The notes beneath the pieces were generated by a model. It was given only the letters and a program-made list of their open reading frames with translations. It searched no databases and was not told the origin of the DNA. DNA of 48,659 bases from Bacteroidota bacterium. GTDB taxonomy: Bacteria; Bacteroidota; Bacteroidia; AKYH767-A; OLB10. Below, piece by piece: positions 1-6,685 of the stretch. Where the stretch lies: assembly GCA_023251535.1 (NCBI GenBank), contig JAHEYP010000019.1, forward strand, positions 23,084-71,742. Direction: 5' to 3'. A program made the position numbers and the translations under genes. Position 1 is the stretch's first letter. The number at the start of each line of letters is the position of its first letter.

Positions 1-154
1 ACGGGTTTGAACCGAAATGTAAATTTAATGAAGTGTATGCTTCCGTGATTTTTTAATGGCTATCGGCTAGAAGGGAAAAGCGAAGCTAATCCCAATGAGA
101 ATTTCATCAGCATACCCCAAGTTTGAAACCCTGACAAAAACATTGTTTTTCGTC

Positions 155-198
155 AGCCCGAAGTGGTAATTATGCGTTAGCATAATTAGGGCTTTTTT
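155..198 (+). terminator. Terminator-like hairpin closing repeat copy 1
   Basis: AGCCC (155-159) pairs with GGGCT (189-193) around an inner perfect stem TAATTATGC (167-175) / GCATAATTA (180-188) with loop GTTA. A seven-base bulge lies on the 5' side. A run of six T ends the unit at 198. The shape is that of an intrinsic terminator for plus-strand transcription through the repeat. Confidence 0.6.
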
Positions 199-352
199 AC
201 GGGTTTGAACCGAAATGTAAATTTAATGAAGTGTATGCTTCCGTGATTTTTTAATGGCTATCGGCTAGAAGGGAAAAGCGAAGCTAATCCCAACGAAAAT
301 TTCTTCAGCATACCCCAAGTTTGAAACCCTGACAAAAACATTGTTTTTCGTC

Positions 353-396
353 AGCCCGAAGTGGTAATTATGCGTTAGCATAATTAGGGCTTTTTT
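353..396 (+). terminator. Terminator-like hairpin closing repeat copy 2
   Basis: Identical in sequence to the hairpin at 155-198, displaced by 198 bp, with the same six-T tail. Two identical terminators in series suggest each repeat unit could be an independent transcription unit, although I see no convincing promoter of the TTTG-N19-TAnnTTTG type inside the unit. Confidence 0.6.
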
Positions 397-507
397 ACGG
401 GTTTGAACCGAAATGTAAATATGATGATGTGCATGCTTCCGTGATTTTTTAATGACTATCGGCTAGAAGGGAAAAGCGAAGCTAATCCCAATAAGAATTT
501 TATCTGT

Positions 508-541
508 CCGAAGGGCAAATTAAGCTTTAGTATAATTTGGG
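508..541 (+). repeat. Diverged hairpin of repeat copy 3 (T-run lost)
   Basis: Aligning copy 3 from 508 to copy 1 from 158 gives 34 columns without gaps. CAAATTA (516-522) pairs with TAATTTG (533-539). The outer T-A pair of copies 1 and 2 (167/188) is replaced by A-T (517/538), and a G-G opposition outside it becomes C-G (516/539). The following T-run is replaced by GATTACGCG, so the stem is kept while the terminator tail is gone. Confidence 0.55.
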
Positions 542-563
542 ATTACGCGTAATAAGTTTTCCG

Positions 564-593
564 ATAACGTTGGTAAATGTCGTACAACGGTAT
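564..593 (-). terminator. Weak hairpin downstream of the secreted TonB-C gene
   Basis: ATAACGTTG (564-572) and CAACGGTAT (585-593) form a nine-pair stem with one mismatch. On the minus strand it is followed by AAAACTTATTA, a poor T-run. It lies just past the stop of the minus-strand gene ending at 604 and may be its terminator; low certainty. Confidence 0.3.
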
Positions 594-603
594 TGATAAC
601 CTT

Positions 604-1488
604 CTAATCAAAAATGTCAAATTCAATAGGCATAAAGTATCTCGTCTTTACTGCTTCTCCATCTCGAAATCCCGGTGTCCATTTCGGCATTAAACTTACA
701 ATTCTTAAGGCTTCTTCATCACATCCTCCGCCTACATGGTTTATTACTTTTGGGTCGACTATATTGCCTTCTTTATCAATAATAAATTCCACAACAACTC
801 TACCAGTGATTCCCTTTTTTATTGCTAACGCAGGGTATTCTAAATTCTCTAGAATGAACGCGATCATTTTTTTGTCGCCACCGGGGAAGGATGGCATGAT
901 CTCGGTAGAAGGGCTATTTTTATTAGCGTTCTTATTTGAAGTTGAAGTGCTATTGTTCGATTTGAAACCTAAATAAATTTGATTGTATTTTACAATTGTT
1001 GGCCTATAATCTATGATGTAATATTCTGATTTTCCTGAAAATTGGGATTCTCTAAACTCAATCATTTGTCCTTCACGTGCAAGGTCTGTTATCGTACAGC
1101 TGTCGCGAGTAAAACGAGCCGGGTAGCCGCTTTTCTTAGCTTCTTCTAACATGCTATTGAAACATGATTTATTTGTTCGAAAGATTATAAGATTTGGCAC
1201 ATCTTTGGCCATGCAAATGTAAATTTTGCTGCGTAATTCACTCTCGAACATTACTACATTAAAATTTAATTTCTTATCGATGAATGAATAATTAGAAGAA
1301 CTATTTTCTTCGATACGTATCCAGTTTTCTTTTTCTAATGTCAATTGAATTTCATTAATTGAAGCTGTTTCAAAAGAAGTGAAGGTGCTTAAATCGAAGC
1401 AATAATTTTCAGCGTTTGAAAGGGTAGTAAACAAGCATAAGAATAGAAAAGTAAAAACCTTTAAATTGTTATTGGGGAGCGCTTTCAT
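604..1488 (-). CDS. Secreted TonB C-terminal domain protein without a membrane anchor
   Basis: About 294 residues. An upstream ATG at 1512 adds eight residues, but the ATG at 1488 places a clean signal peptide at the N-terminus (KVFTFLFLCLFTTLSNA, cleavage predicted after SNA). The last ~95 residues are a TonB C-terminal fold: FPGG box, Y-P-A, G-x-V-V-V-E-F-I-I-D-K-E-G, a GCDEEAL stretch and MPKWTPG. This closely parallels the C-terminus of the TonB at 17721-18527. The middle ~170 residues are not recognised. Unlike a true energy transducer it lacks a retained N-terminal membrane helix and a proline-rich spacer, so it is predicted to be periplasmic and free. It could sequester receptor TonB boxes or act in another Bacteroidota TonB-C role; the function is unknown. 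The gene is monocistronic as far as can be seen, with a terminator upstream at 1632-1675. Confidence 0.8.
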   Translation of the reverse strand: MKALPNNNLKVFTFLFLCLFTTLSNAENYCFDLSTFTSFETASINEIQLTLEKENWIRIEENSSSNYSFIDKKLNFNVVMFESELRSKIYICMAKDVPNLIIFRTNKSCFNSMLEEAKKSGYPARFTRDSCTITDLAREGQMIEFRESQFSGKSEYYIIDYRPTIVKYNQIYLGFKSNNSTSTSNKNANKNSPSTEIMPSFPGGDKKMIAFILENLEYPALAIKKGITGRVVVEFIIDKEGNIVDPKVINHVGGGCDEEALRIVSLMPKWTPGFRDGEAVKTRYFMPIEFDIFD

Positions 1489-1631
1489 GTTGTAATTTGA
1501 ATAAAATATCATTTATGTATATGAAAATTCAGACACAAGATTACCTTTTAATTATCATGTTTCAAAATGATATTTAATTATTAATTAATACACTATCAAG
1601 AAAGGGGGCATTAGTTCACTAAAAAACAACA

Positions 1632-1675
1632 AAGCCCGTCATGATTCTAAATTGTAAATCACAACGGGCTTTTTT
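1632..1675 (-). terminator. Intrinsic terminator, probably bidirectional
   Basis: AAGCCCGT (1632-1639) pairs with ACGGGCTT (1664-1671); an inner TGATT/AATCA stem sits in the loop. The plus side is followed by T1670-1675 and the minus side by TGTTGTTTTTT. It lies just past the stop of the minus-strand gene at 1689, which it should terminate. Confidence 0.75.
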
Positions 1676-1688
1676 ATATCTAAGATTT

Positions 1689-2297
1689 TTACTTCTTTGT
1701 CGCTTTCTTTTCTTTTTCTGCAGCTTTTGCCTCTTTTAGTAAATCAGCAGCAATTTCAAGTTCTTTGTACCATTCTTCTCCGTATTTTCTTGTTAGCGAT
1801 TCCTTCAAGAATTTATAAACGGGAACTTTTAAACTTTTACCTAGTTTGCAAGCTGGTGCACACACATCCCATCGATCGTAATTTACGGCTTCGTAGTTTC
1901 TGAGTTTACGTATTCTTACAGGATAAAGATGGCACGATACTGGTTTTTTCCAAGGAATCGTTCCGTCATAATATGCTTTTTCAAATGAGCATTTAGCAAT
2001 ACCACCTTCGAAAATTGTAAAGGCGCATTCTCCAACACCATCAACTAAGGGAGTTACCCATTCGTCTTCGTCGTCTTTCAGGTATAAACCTTGTTTTTCA
2101 ATACTTTTTTGAGCTTTCGATGGAAGCATATCTTTAACAAAAGGATAATACTTTTCAATTTCCTTCAACTCTGATTTGTCTAACGGCGCTCCGTAATCAC
2201 CTGCTATACAGCATTCCCCCTTGCATTTCTGTAAGTCACAAACAAAGTGCTCTTCAAGCAATTCGTCCGATACTAACGTTTTCCCTATTTCAATCAT
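1689..2297 (-). CDS. DUF3109 family cysteine-rich protein
   Basis: A 202-residue cytoplasmic protein, starting at the ATG at 2297; the frame is open back to 2342, but those 15 residues look like non-coding lead sequence. Nine cysteines are arranged as in DUF3109: C20, C25, C29 and C30 (C-x4-C-x3-C-C), C91, C103, C122 in S-C-H-L-Y-P, then C146 and C150. Such clusters in this and the related YkgJ group are thought to bind zinc or an iron-sulphur cluster. No enzymatic activity is established for the family. The C-terminal tail is Lys/Ala/Glu-rich and probably helical. It stands alone between two terminators. The family assignment is firm; the role is unknown. Confidence 0.85.
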   Translation of the reverse strand: MIEIGKTLVSDELLEEHFVCDLQKCKGECCIAGDYGAPLDKSELKEIEKYYPFVKDMLPSKAQKSIEKQGLYLKDDEDEWVTPLVDGVGECAFTIFEGGIAKCSFEKAYYDGTIPWKKPVSCHLYPVRIRKLRNYEAVNYDRWDVCAPACKLGKSLKVPVYKFLKESLTRKYGEEWYKELEIAADLLKEAKAAEKEKKATKK

Positions 2298-2346
2298 TAG
2301 TAATGTATTTGAGCAGTAAAAGTAAAAATAAAAACGGGGCAAAATA

Positions 2347-2377
2347 AAAGAGCATCCTTTTTTAGGGGATGCTCTTT
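2347..2377 (-). terminator. Terminator of the serine hydrolase gene
   Basis: An 11-bp perfect stem, AAAGAGCATCC (2347-2357) with GGATGCTCTTT (2367-2377), with a nine-base loop. On the minus strand it is followed by TTATTTTGCC. It lies directly past the stop of the gene ending at 2393. Confidence 0.8.
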
Positions 2378-2392
2378 TGAATTATTGGTTTT

Positions 2393-3403
2393 TTAGTTTG
2401 TTTTTGGCTTGGTATTATAATCGTATACTAGCGCTCCAATTTTTCCGATTAGTGCAGCTTCTTGCGCAGTGTCTTTTCCGCCGGTAAGTACTGTTAAAAG
2501 ATAAGGTGAGTTGTCAGTATAAAAGATGGCTGTTTCGTGTAATTGGTTTTCATTTGGCAAAAAACGTTCGCCGAATTTATGCGCTACTTTTACATTTTTA
2601 TCAGCTATTTGGCGTAAAAGCCCGCCTTGGTATGTGCTCTCTGAAAGAAGTTTAAGAGCGTATTCAGAAGATTTATTGGTTAATACTGAGGTGTTGTATA
2701 AAACTCTTAAGAACCTACTGCATTCAACACTGTTTAGTGTATAGTCAGAAGCTTTCGGATCAGGAACAGGAATGCCAATGTCTTCCATTAAAGTACTATA
2801 TGCTTTAAAGTCCATTAAAACGTTTAAGTTGGCCGTTGCATTGTTATTAGAGTACTTGATCATATATTTCATTAATTCTTCAATGCTGTATTCTTTGCCA
2901 ATTTCCATTTTAGGTCCTTCGATGGTTTGTATATTACCTTGTGTATAATCAGTCAACTTTACTCGCTGATTTAACCATCCCGGATTTTGTTCGTTTTGAC
3001 GTAAATGATAAATCAGCGTAAGGACTTTCATGATACTCGCCATGCTAAATTGCTCGCCACCATTTACTGCTATCCATTTTCCCGATTCGATGGATCTGTA
3101 ATAAACAGAAGCTCTTGTAATTCCGCCGCCTACCTGAGCATTATTAATCGTTTCAATGATATTGTTTTTCAAATCGAGAAGGTCGTTGCTTTCGTTGGGT
3201 GAGTCGGCCATAATTAACGGACGAGTAAATTCACCATGCTTACTAGCTCTCATAAGCACTATGCCACAATTATTGTTGACATTAAGCGAGTCGGATCTTT
3301 CAACAGTGCTTTTGTTTCCGAAAAGGAAAAAAGAACCTGTTCCGATGCATGCACAGATTAGTAAAACTAACCATAGCGGCAATGATGTCTTTAGGATGTT
3401 CAT
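2393..3403 (-). CDS. Class A beta-lactamase-related serine hydrolase, membrane-anchored
   Basis: About 336 residues from the ATG at 3403; 25 further codons upstream are open but run into poorly coding sequence. One N-terminal hydrophobic segment (residues ~8-28) acts as anchor or signal. The penicillin-recognising fold is shown by three motifs in order: S-I-M-K (S123, K126), S-N-N (185-187, the S-x-N element) and K-F-G (276-278, in place of K-T-G). I see no E-x-x-L-N omega-loop motif supplying the Glu that deacylates antibiotics in true class A enzymes. The protein is therefore more likely a peptidoglycan-related serine hydrolase or low-activity penicillin-binding protein than a resistance enzyme. 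It is a single gene with its own terminator. Confidence 0.75.
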   Translation of the reverse strand: MNILKTSLPLWLVLLICACIGTGSFFLFGNKSTVERSDSLNVNNNCGIVLMRASKHGEFTRPLIMADSPNESNDLLDLKNNIIETINNAQVGGGITRASVYYRSIESGKWIAVNGGEQFSMASIMKVLTLIYHLRQNEQNPGWLNQRVKLTDYTQGNIQTIEGPKMEIGKEYSIEELMKYMIKYSNNNATANLNVLMDFKAYSTLMEDIGIPVPDPKASDYTLNSVECSRFLRVLYNTSVLTNKSSEYALKLLSESTYQGGLLRQIADKNVKVAHKFGERFLPNENQLHETAIFYTDNSPYLLTVLTGGKDTAQEAALIGKIGALVYDYNTKPKTN

Positions 3404-3581
3404 GATAAAAAGGTTTGTCCTATTGTTTGCAAGTGTAAAACAAAAATCCATCAGACCTAAGCCGTGAACCGTTCGCAAAATAGAACAAGGTGTTACAAAT
3501 TATTATGTAACGATAATAATGGAAATCCCCCGCCCAATTAATTGAACATTTCTCTTGAAGAAAGGAAGGATGAAGATGAAG

Positions 3582-3665
3582 TACCCGGGATCGGAGTCGA
3601 ACCGATACGATCGTGAAATCACAGGTGTTTGAGACCAGCGCGTCTACCAATTCCGCCACCCGGGC
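3582..3665 (-). tRNA. tRNA-Leu (anticodon CAA)
   Basis: 84 nt on the minus strand. The acceptor stem GCCCGGG pairs with CCCGGGT, followed by discriminator A (CCA not encoded). The D-arm region TGGTAGACGC, a variable arm typical of class II tRNAs and TTCGA in the T-loop are present. The anticodon loop CTCAAAC holds CAA at plus-strand 3629-3631, reading UUG. The anticodon stem has one U-U opposition. Confidence 0.93.
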
Positions 3666-4076
3666 ATTTTCATTATGTCATCAGAGTCTTCCGATCTCTG
3701 CACTTAGTTAAATCGCCAATGTTCAGATAAAAGAATGAGTACGGCAATACTTCATCCGATATCAAACGATTTGAATTCAAGGTGTTAGCAAAGGTGTAAA
3801 GGGAATTTTGCGTAACCCACTGAAAACCAAGGTTTTTTGTTTTGTTTTTGTGTTTTGGACTGCTAAAATAGGACTAATTTTGGCTCACTCCAAATTATGA
3901 AGAGGCTCAATGAGGTTAATAATTCGAATCTATCGGAGAATGAACTGTTTATATTTGTAATCCACGATTTTTTAAAGCAATTGCAGCTTTTTAACATTTG
4001 CTTGTGAATTCATTTTGAGATAAAGCGAATTTTTCTTTTCTTTGCAGCCCTTTTTCCACATAACACAAAAAGAAGT
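3666..4076. other. Intergenic region between tRNA-Leu and prs
   Basis: About 410 bp separating divergently read tRNA-Leu and prs. I find no convincing gene on either strand. It contains the likely prs promoter (4014-4044) and an isolated exact -7 box, TATATTTG, at 3950-3957 without a matching -33 element. Confidence 0.6.
4014..4044 (+). promoter_or_regulatory. Candidate Bacteroidota-type promoter of prs-rplY
   Basis: TTTG at 4014-4017, a 19-nt spacer, then TTTCTTTG at 4037-4044, which matches TAnnTTTG with one change (A to T). The predicted start of transcription is near 4048, giving a leader of roughly 29 nt before the ATG at 4077. Confidence 0.45.
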
Positions 4077-5012
4077 ATGGCTCGTCAAGTAAAGATCTTC
4101 TCAGGTACAGAATCGAAATACCTGGCTGAACAAATTGCAGATTGTTACGGTGCCCCTCTTGGCGATGTTCAGGTAGCGAGGTTCAGTGACGGGGAGTTCT
4201 CTCCTTCGTTCGATGAGAGTGTCAGAGGTTGCGATGTGTTTATTATTCAAAGCACATTCTCTCCAACTGATAATCTGTTTGAGCTTCTGCTTCTGATTGA
4301 TGCGGCTAAAAGGGCGTCGGCTCACTATATTACTGCGGTAATTCCTTATTTCGGATATGCTCGCAGCGACCGTAAAGACAAACCAAGGGTGGCTATCGCT
4401 TCTAAGATGGTAGCAAACTTGTTGTCGGCAGCCGGAGTAACCAGAATCATGACCATGGATTTACATGCTCCTCAGATTCAAGGGTTCTTCGATGTTCCGG
4501 TTGATCATATGGATGCGTCAGCGATCTTCGTTCCTTATATTAAGACTCTCGACTTACCTAATATGCTCATTTGCGCTCCCGATATGGGTGGCGTGCACCG
4601 TGCTAGAACTTACGCTTCGTATTTTAACACGGATATGGCTGTTATCGATAAACATCGTAAACGCGCCAATGAGATTGAAAGTATGACTGTAATTGGCGAT
4701 GTTCGTGGTCGCGATGTAATCCTTGTGGATGATATCGTTGATACAGCAGGAACTCTTACTAAAGCTGCCGGCTTATTGGTGGATTCAGGTGCTGCTAGCG
4801 TTCGCGCTTTCTGTACTCATCCCGTACTAAGTGGCGCAGCTTATGAAAGAGTTGCCGAATCTAAATTGACTGAACTGGTTGTTTGCGATACTATTCCGTT
4901 ACGTAAACCATCAAATAAAATAAAACAATTGCCTACATCTGCATTGTTTGCAAAAGCAATTCAGCGTGTATACGCATATGAATCTATTAGCTCACTGTTT
5001 GTAAAAGCATAA
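4077..5012 (+). CDS. prs: Ribose-phosphate pyrophosphokinase (PRPP synthetase)
   Basis: 311 residues, the normal length for class I enzymes. It transfers pyrophosphate from ATP to ribose-5-phosphate, giving PRPP for purine, pyrimidine, NAD, histidine and tryptophan synthesis in the cytoplasm. Visible motifs: F-S-D-G-E near 36-40, D-L-H-A at 128-131, the flexible-loop basic segment D-K-H-R-K-R at 191-196, and the PRPP-binding loop V-D-D-I-V-D-T-A-G-T at 217-226. The stop is 11 bp before the start of rplY, so the two genes form an operon. The order prs-ctc-pth is also seen in Bacillus subtilis. Confidence 0.97.
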   Translation: MARQVKIFSGTESKYLAEQIADCYGAPLGDVQVARFSDGEFSPSFDESVRGCDVFIIQSTFSPTDNLFELLLLIDAAKRASAHYITAVIPYFGYARSDRKDKPRVAIASKMVANLLSAAGVTRIMTMDLHAPQIQGFFDVPVDHMDASAIFVPYIKTLDLPNMLICAPDMGGVHRARTYASYFNTDMAVIDKHRKRANEIESMTVIGDVRGRDVILVDDIVDTAGTLTKAAGLLVDSGAASVRAFCTHPVLSGAAYERVAESKLTELVVCDTIPLRKPSNKIKQLPTSALFAKAIQRVYAYESISSLFVKA

Positions 5013-5023
5013 TTCTTACCCTA

Positions 5024-5602
5024 ATGAAAACGATTGAAATTCAAGGCACAAAACGTACTGATATCACGAAGCAAGAAGTAAAACAGCTTCGTAACAACGA
5101 AATGGTACCATGCGTATTGTATGGTGGCGAAGAGCAAGTTCACTTCTCTGCTCCATTATCTGCCTTCAAGGGTCTTATCTATACTCCGGATGTTCACATG
5201 GTGAAATTATCTGTGGAAGGAAAAGAGTACCTATGTGCTGTTCAGGATGTTCAGTACCATCCCGTAACGGATATTATTATTCACGCTGACTTCTTACAGG
5301 TATTCGATAACAAGCCTGTAACAATGAGCATCCCTGTTAAATTTACAGGTGCTTCTGAAGGTGTGAAAATGGGAGGTAAATTAGTTACCAAATATCGTCG
5401 CCTTAAAGTGAAAGCTCTTCCAGCTCACTTACCTGATTTTATCTCTGTAGATATTTCTGCTTTGAAAATCGGTGGCGGTATCCGCGTTCGTGACTTAAAT
5501 GTTGAAGGTGTTACTTTCTTAGAGTCGCCTGCTAATGTGATCGTTGGAGTTAATATGACTCGTAACGTTTCTGCTGATGCAGCTGCTGACGCTAAAAAAT
5601 AA
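5024..5602 (+). CDS. rplY: 50S ribosomal protein L25 / general stress protein Ctc
   Basis: 192 residues. The N-terminal ~95 residues form the L25 5S rRNA-binding domain, and the C-terminal half is the TL5/CTC beta domain, so this is the long Ctc-type form rather than the ~95-residue enterobacterial L25. It ends in an Ala/Asp/Lys-rich tail. It is co-transcribed with prs (11-bp gap) and closed by the terminator at 5626-5662. Confidence 0.95.
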   Translation: MKTIEIQGTKRTDITKQEVKQLRNNEMVPCVLYGGEEQVHFSAPLSAFKGLIYTPDVHMVKLSVEGKEYLCAVQDVQYHPVTDIIIHADFLQVFDNKPVTMSIPVKFTGASEGVKMGGKLVTKYRRLKVKALPAHLPDFISVDISALKIGGGIRVRDLNVEGVTFLESPANVIVGVNMTRNVSADAAADAKK

Positions 5603-5625
5603 TTAGCCGACAGATAAATTATTTC

Positions 5626-5662
5626 AGAGGGATCCTGTTCAGGGTTCCTCTTTTCTCTTTTA
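5626..5662 (+). terminator. Terminator of prs-rplY
   Basis: AGAGGGATCC (5626-5635) pairs along all ten positions with GGGTTCCTCT (5642-5651), including two G-U pairs, with loop TGTTCA and the tail TTTTCTCTTTT. Confidence 0.8.
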
Positions 5663-5680
5663 TAGATAAGTCGTCATTCC

Positions 5681-6244
5681 GTGAAATTTCTAATTGCAGG
5701 TTTAGGAAATATTGGTCCCGATTATGTCAATACTCGACATAATATCGGATTCGATGTGGCCGATGCTGTTGCCAATTCCCTCGGCGCTTCTTTTTCTTCA
5801 GGTAAGAAAGCTTGGGTTGCCGAAGCTCGTCATAAAGGCAAACAACTTATCATTATTAAACCTACCACTTTTATGAATTTAAGTGGTGAGGCCGTCCGCT
5901 TTTGGATGCAAGATCAAAAGATTGCTCGCGAACATGTACTTGTTGTTACCGACGACCTTGCCCTCCCTTTTGGTACGCTGCGTATGCGCCCCGCTGGTGG
6001 TGCAGCCGGACATAATGGCATTACTAGCATTATTGAATGCCTTGGTACTGATCAGTTTGCTCGACTTCGCTTCGGTATCGGTAACGATTACCCGAAAGGC
6101 CGCCAGGTAGATTATGTACTTGGTAAATGGGGTAAAGAGGAGGCTGCCGCCCTGCCAGAAAGGATCTCCATTGCTGAAGATATGGTGAAAAGCTTCGCTG
6201 CAATAGGGCTCCAAATGACCATGAATGCCTTTAACAATAAATAA
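5681..6244 (+). CDS. pth: Peptidyl-tRNA hydrolase
   Basis: 187 residues starting at a GTG (5681); no in-frame ATG gives a complete N-terminus. Pth cleaves the ester bond of peptidyl-tRNAs that drop off ribosomes and so recycles tRNA. The catalytic set is visible: N10 in G-L-G-N, H20 in N-T-R-H-N, D91/D92 in V-T-D-D-L, and the G-G-A-A-G-H-N-G segment. It follows rplY after a terminator only ~20 bp upstream, so it depends on read-through or on a promoter overlapping the terminator tail. Confidence 0.95.
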   Translation: MKFLIAGLGNIGPDYVNTRHNIGFDVADAVANSLGASFSSGKKAWVAEARHKGKQLIIIKPTTFMNLSGEAVRFWMQDQKIAREHVLVVTDDLALPFGTLRMRPAGGAAGHNGITSIIECLGTDQFARLRFGIGNDYPKGRQVDYVLGKWGKEEAAALPERISIAEDMVKSFAAIGLQMTMNAFNNK

Positions 6245-6289
6245 CGGCAGGATTTTTGTTCACTTTCCCGAGACCAAAATCATCACCAA

Positions 6290-6637
6290 ATGAAAAAATA
6301 CCTTTACTCTCTTATTGCTGTCCTTCTTTTTGCTCAGCTGACGCTGATAGCTCAAACGGATGATAATTCAAGATCTTTGTGGAATAAAGATATTGTTTCT
6401 GTTTTCCCGCAACCGAGCACCGGACAAGTTAACTTCTCTTTTCCCACCCAAATTACTAATAGCCCGAAGGCTGTTGTCTACGACTTGCTGGGTAATGTAG
6501 TCGCTCATCCCGAAATGGAACGCCAAAACGCCAATACATTTTCAATTAATTTATCCGATAAAAAACCGGGTTATTATTTCGTGAAAATTCAAACCGACGA
6601 TGCTTCGTATTCTCGAAGAGTAACTATTCGTCAGTAA
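6290..6637 (+). CDS. Minimal secreted protein consisting of a T9SS type A sorting domain
   Basis: 115 residues. The signal peptide spans residues 1-21 (ends LIAQ). Only ~16 residues separate it from a type A T9SS sorting domain that fills the rest: V-F-P-Q-P-S-T-G, V-V-Y-D-L-L-G-N-V-V, N-L-S-D-K-K-P-G-Y-Y-F-V-K-I and a terminal R-R-V-T-I-R-Q. In known T9SS cargo this domain is the export and attachment tag behind a large passenger, and it is normally removed by PorU. Here no passenger is present. The start (ATG 6290) is followed directly by the signal, and no in-frame coding remnant is seen upstream. It could be a decoy or regulator of the secreton, a small surface peptide, or a remnant of a larger cargo gene. 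Confidence 0.8.
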   Translation: MKKYLYSLIAVLLFAQLTLIAQTDDNSRSLWNKDIVSVFPQPSTGQVNFSFPTQITNSPKAVVYDLLGNVVAHPEMERQNANTFSINLSDKKPGYYFVKIQTDDASYSRRVTIRQ

Positions 6638-6659
6638 TAATTTATCAGTTCTTATTTAA

Positions 6660-6685
6660 GGCAGTCGTTTTCGGCTGCCTTTTTT
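6660..6685 (+). terminator. Terminator after the T9SS mini-protein
   Basis: GGCAGTC (6660-6666) pairs with GGCTGCC (6673-6679, one G-U), with a six-base loop and six T. The stop codon of the convergent minus-strand gene (6684-6686) lies in the T-run. Confidence 0.8.

Larger units (their letters stand above)
1..541. repeat. Tandem array of a 198-bp non-coding repeat (2 full copies plus a shortened third)
   Basis: Copies begin at 1, 199 and 397, a period of exactly 198 bp. Copies 1 and 2 differ at only three positions that I can see (unit positions 96, 99 and 106), all within an 11-bp stretch. Copy 3 keeps the first ~100 bp with scattered changes, lacks about 46 bp of the middle, and has a diverged end. 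Each full unit has nested complementary arms: GGGTTT at 3-8 with AAACCC at 126-131, and GTATGCT at 35-41 with AGCATAC at 109-115. A hairpin follows at 131-156, then a terminator-like hairpin. No open reading frame of useful length runs through the unit. It may encode tandem structured small RNAs read on the plus strand, or be a plain DNA repeat. The window starts at the first base of a copy, so more copies may lie upstream. Confidence 0.9.

Noticed and set aside
1-541. Possible CRISPR array
   Set aside because: The 198-bp unit is repeated without variable spacers, and no cas gene is present.
614-976. 120-codon open frame on the plus strand
   Set aside because: It is antisense to the TonB C-terminal domain, whose conserved motifs are clear on the minus strand; the plus reading has no recognisable domain.
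2393-3403. Antibiotic-resistance beta-lactamase
   Set aside because: The K-T-G motif is K-F-G and the omega-loop Glu motif is not found, so I keep only the broader serine hydrolase label.
3687-3697. Eleven bases (TCTTCCGATCT) identical to the end of a common Illumina adapter
   Set aside because: The match stops after 11 bases, the flanks differ from the adapter, and neighbouring genes on both sides fit one genome. An adapter-joined chimaera would normally show a longer match. Read mapping across 3680-3700 would settle it.
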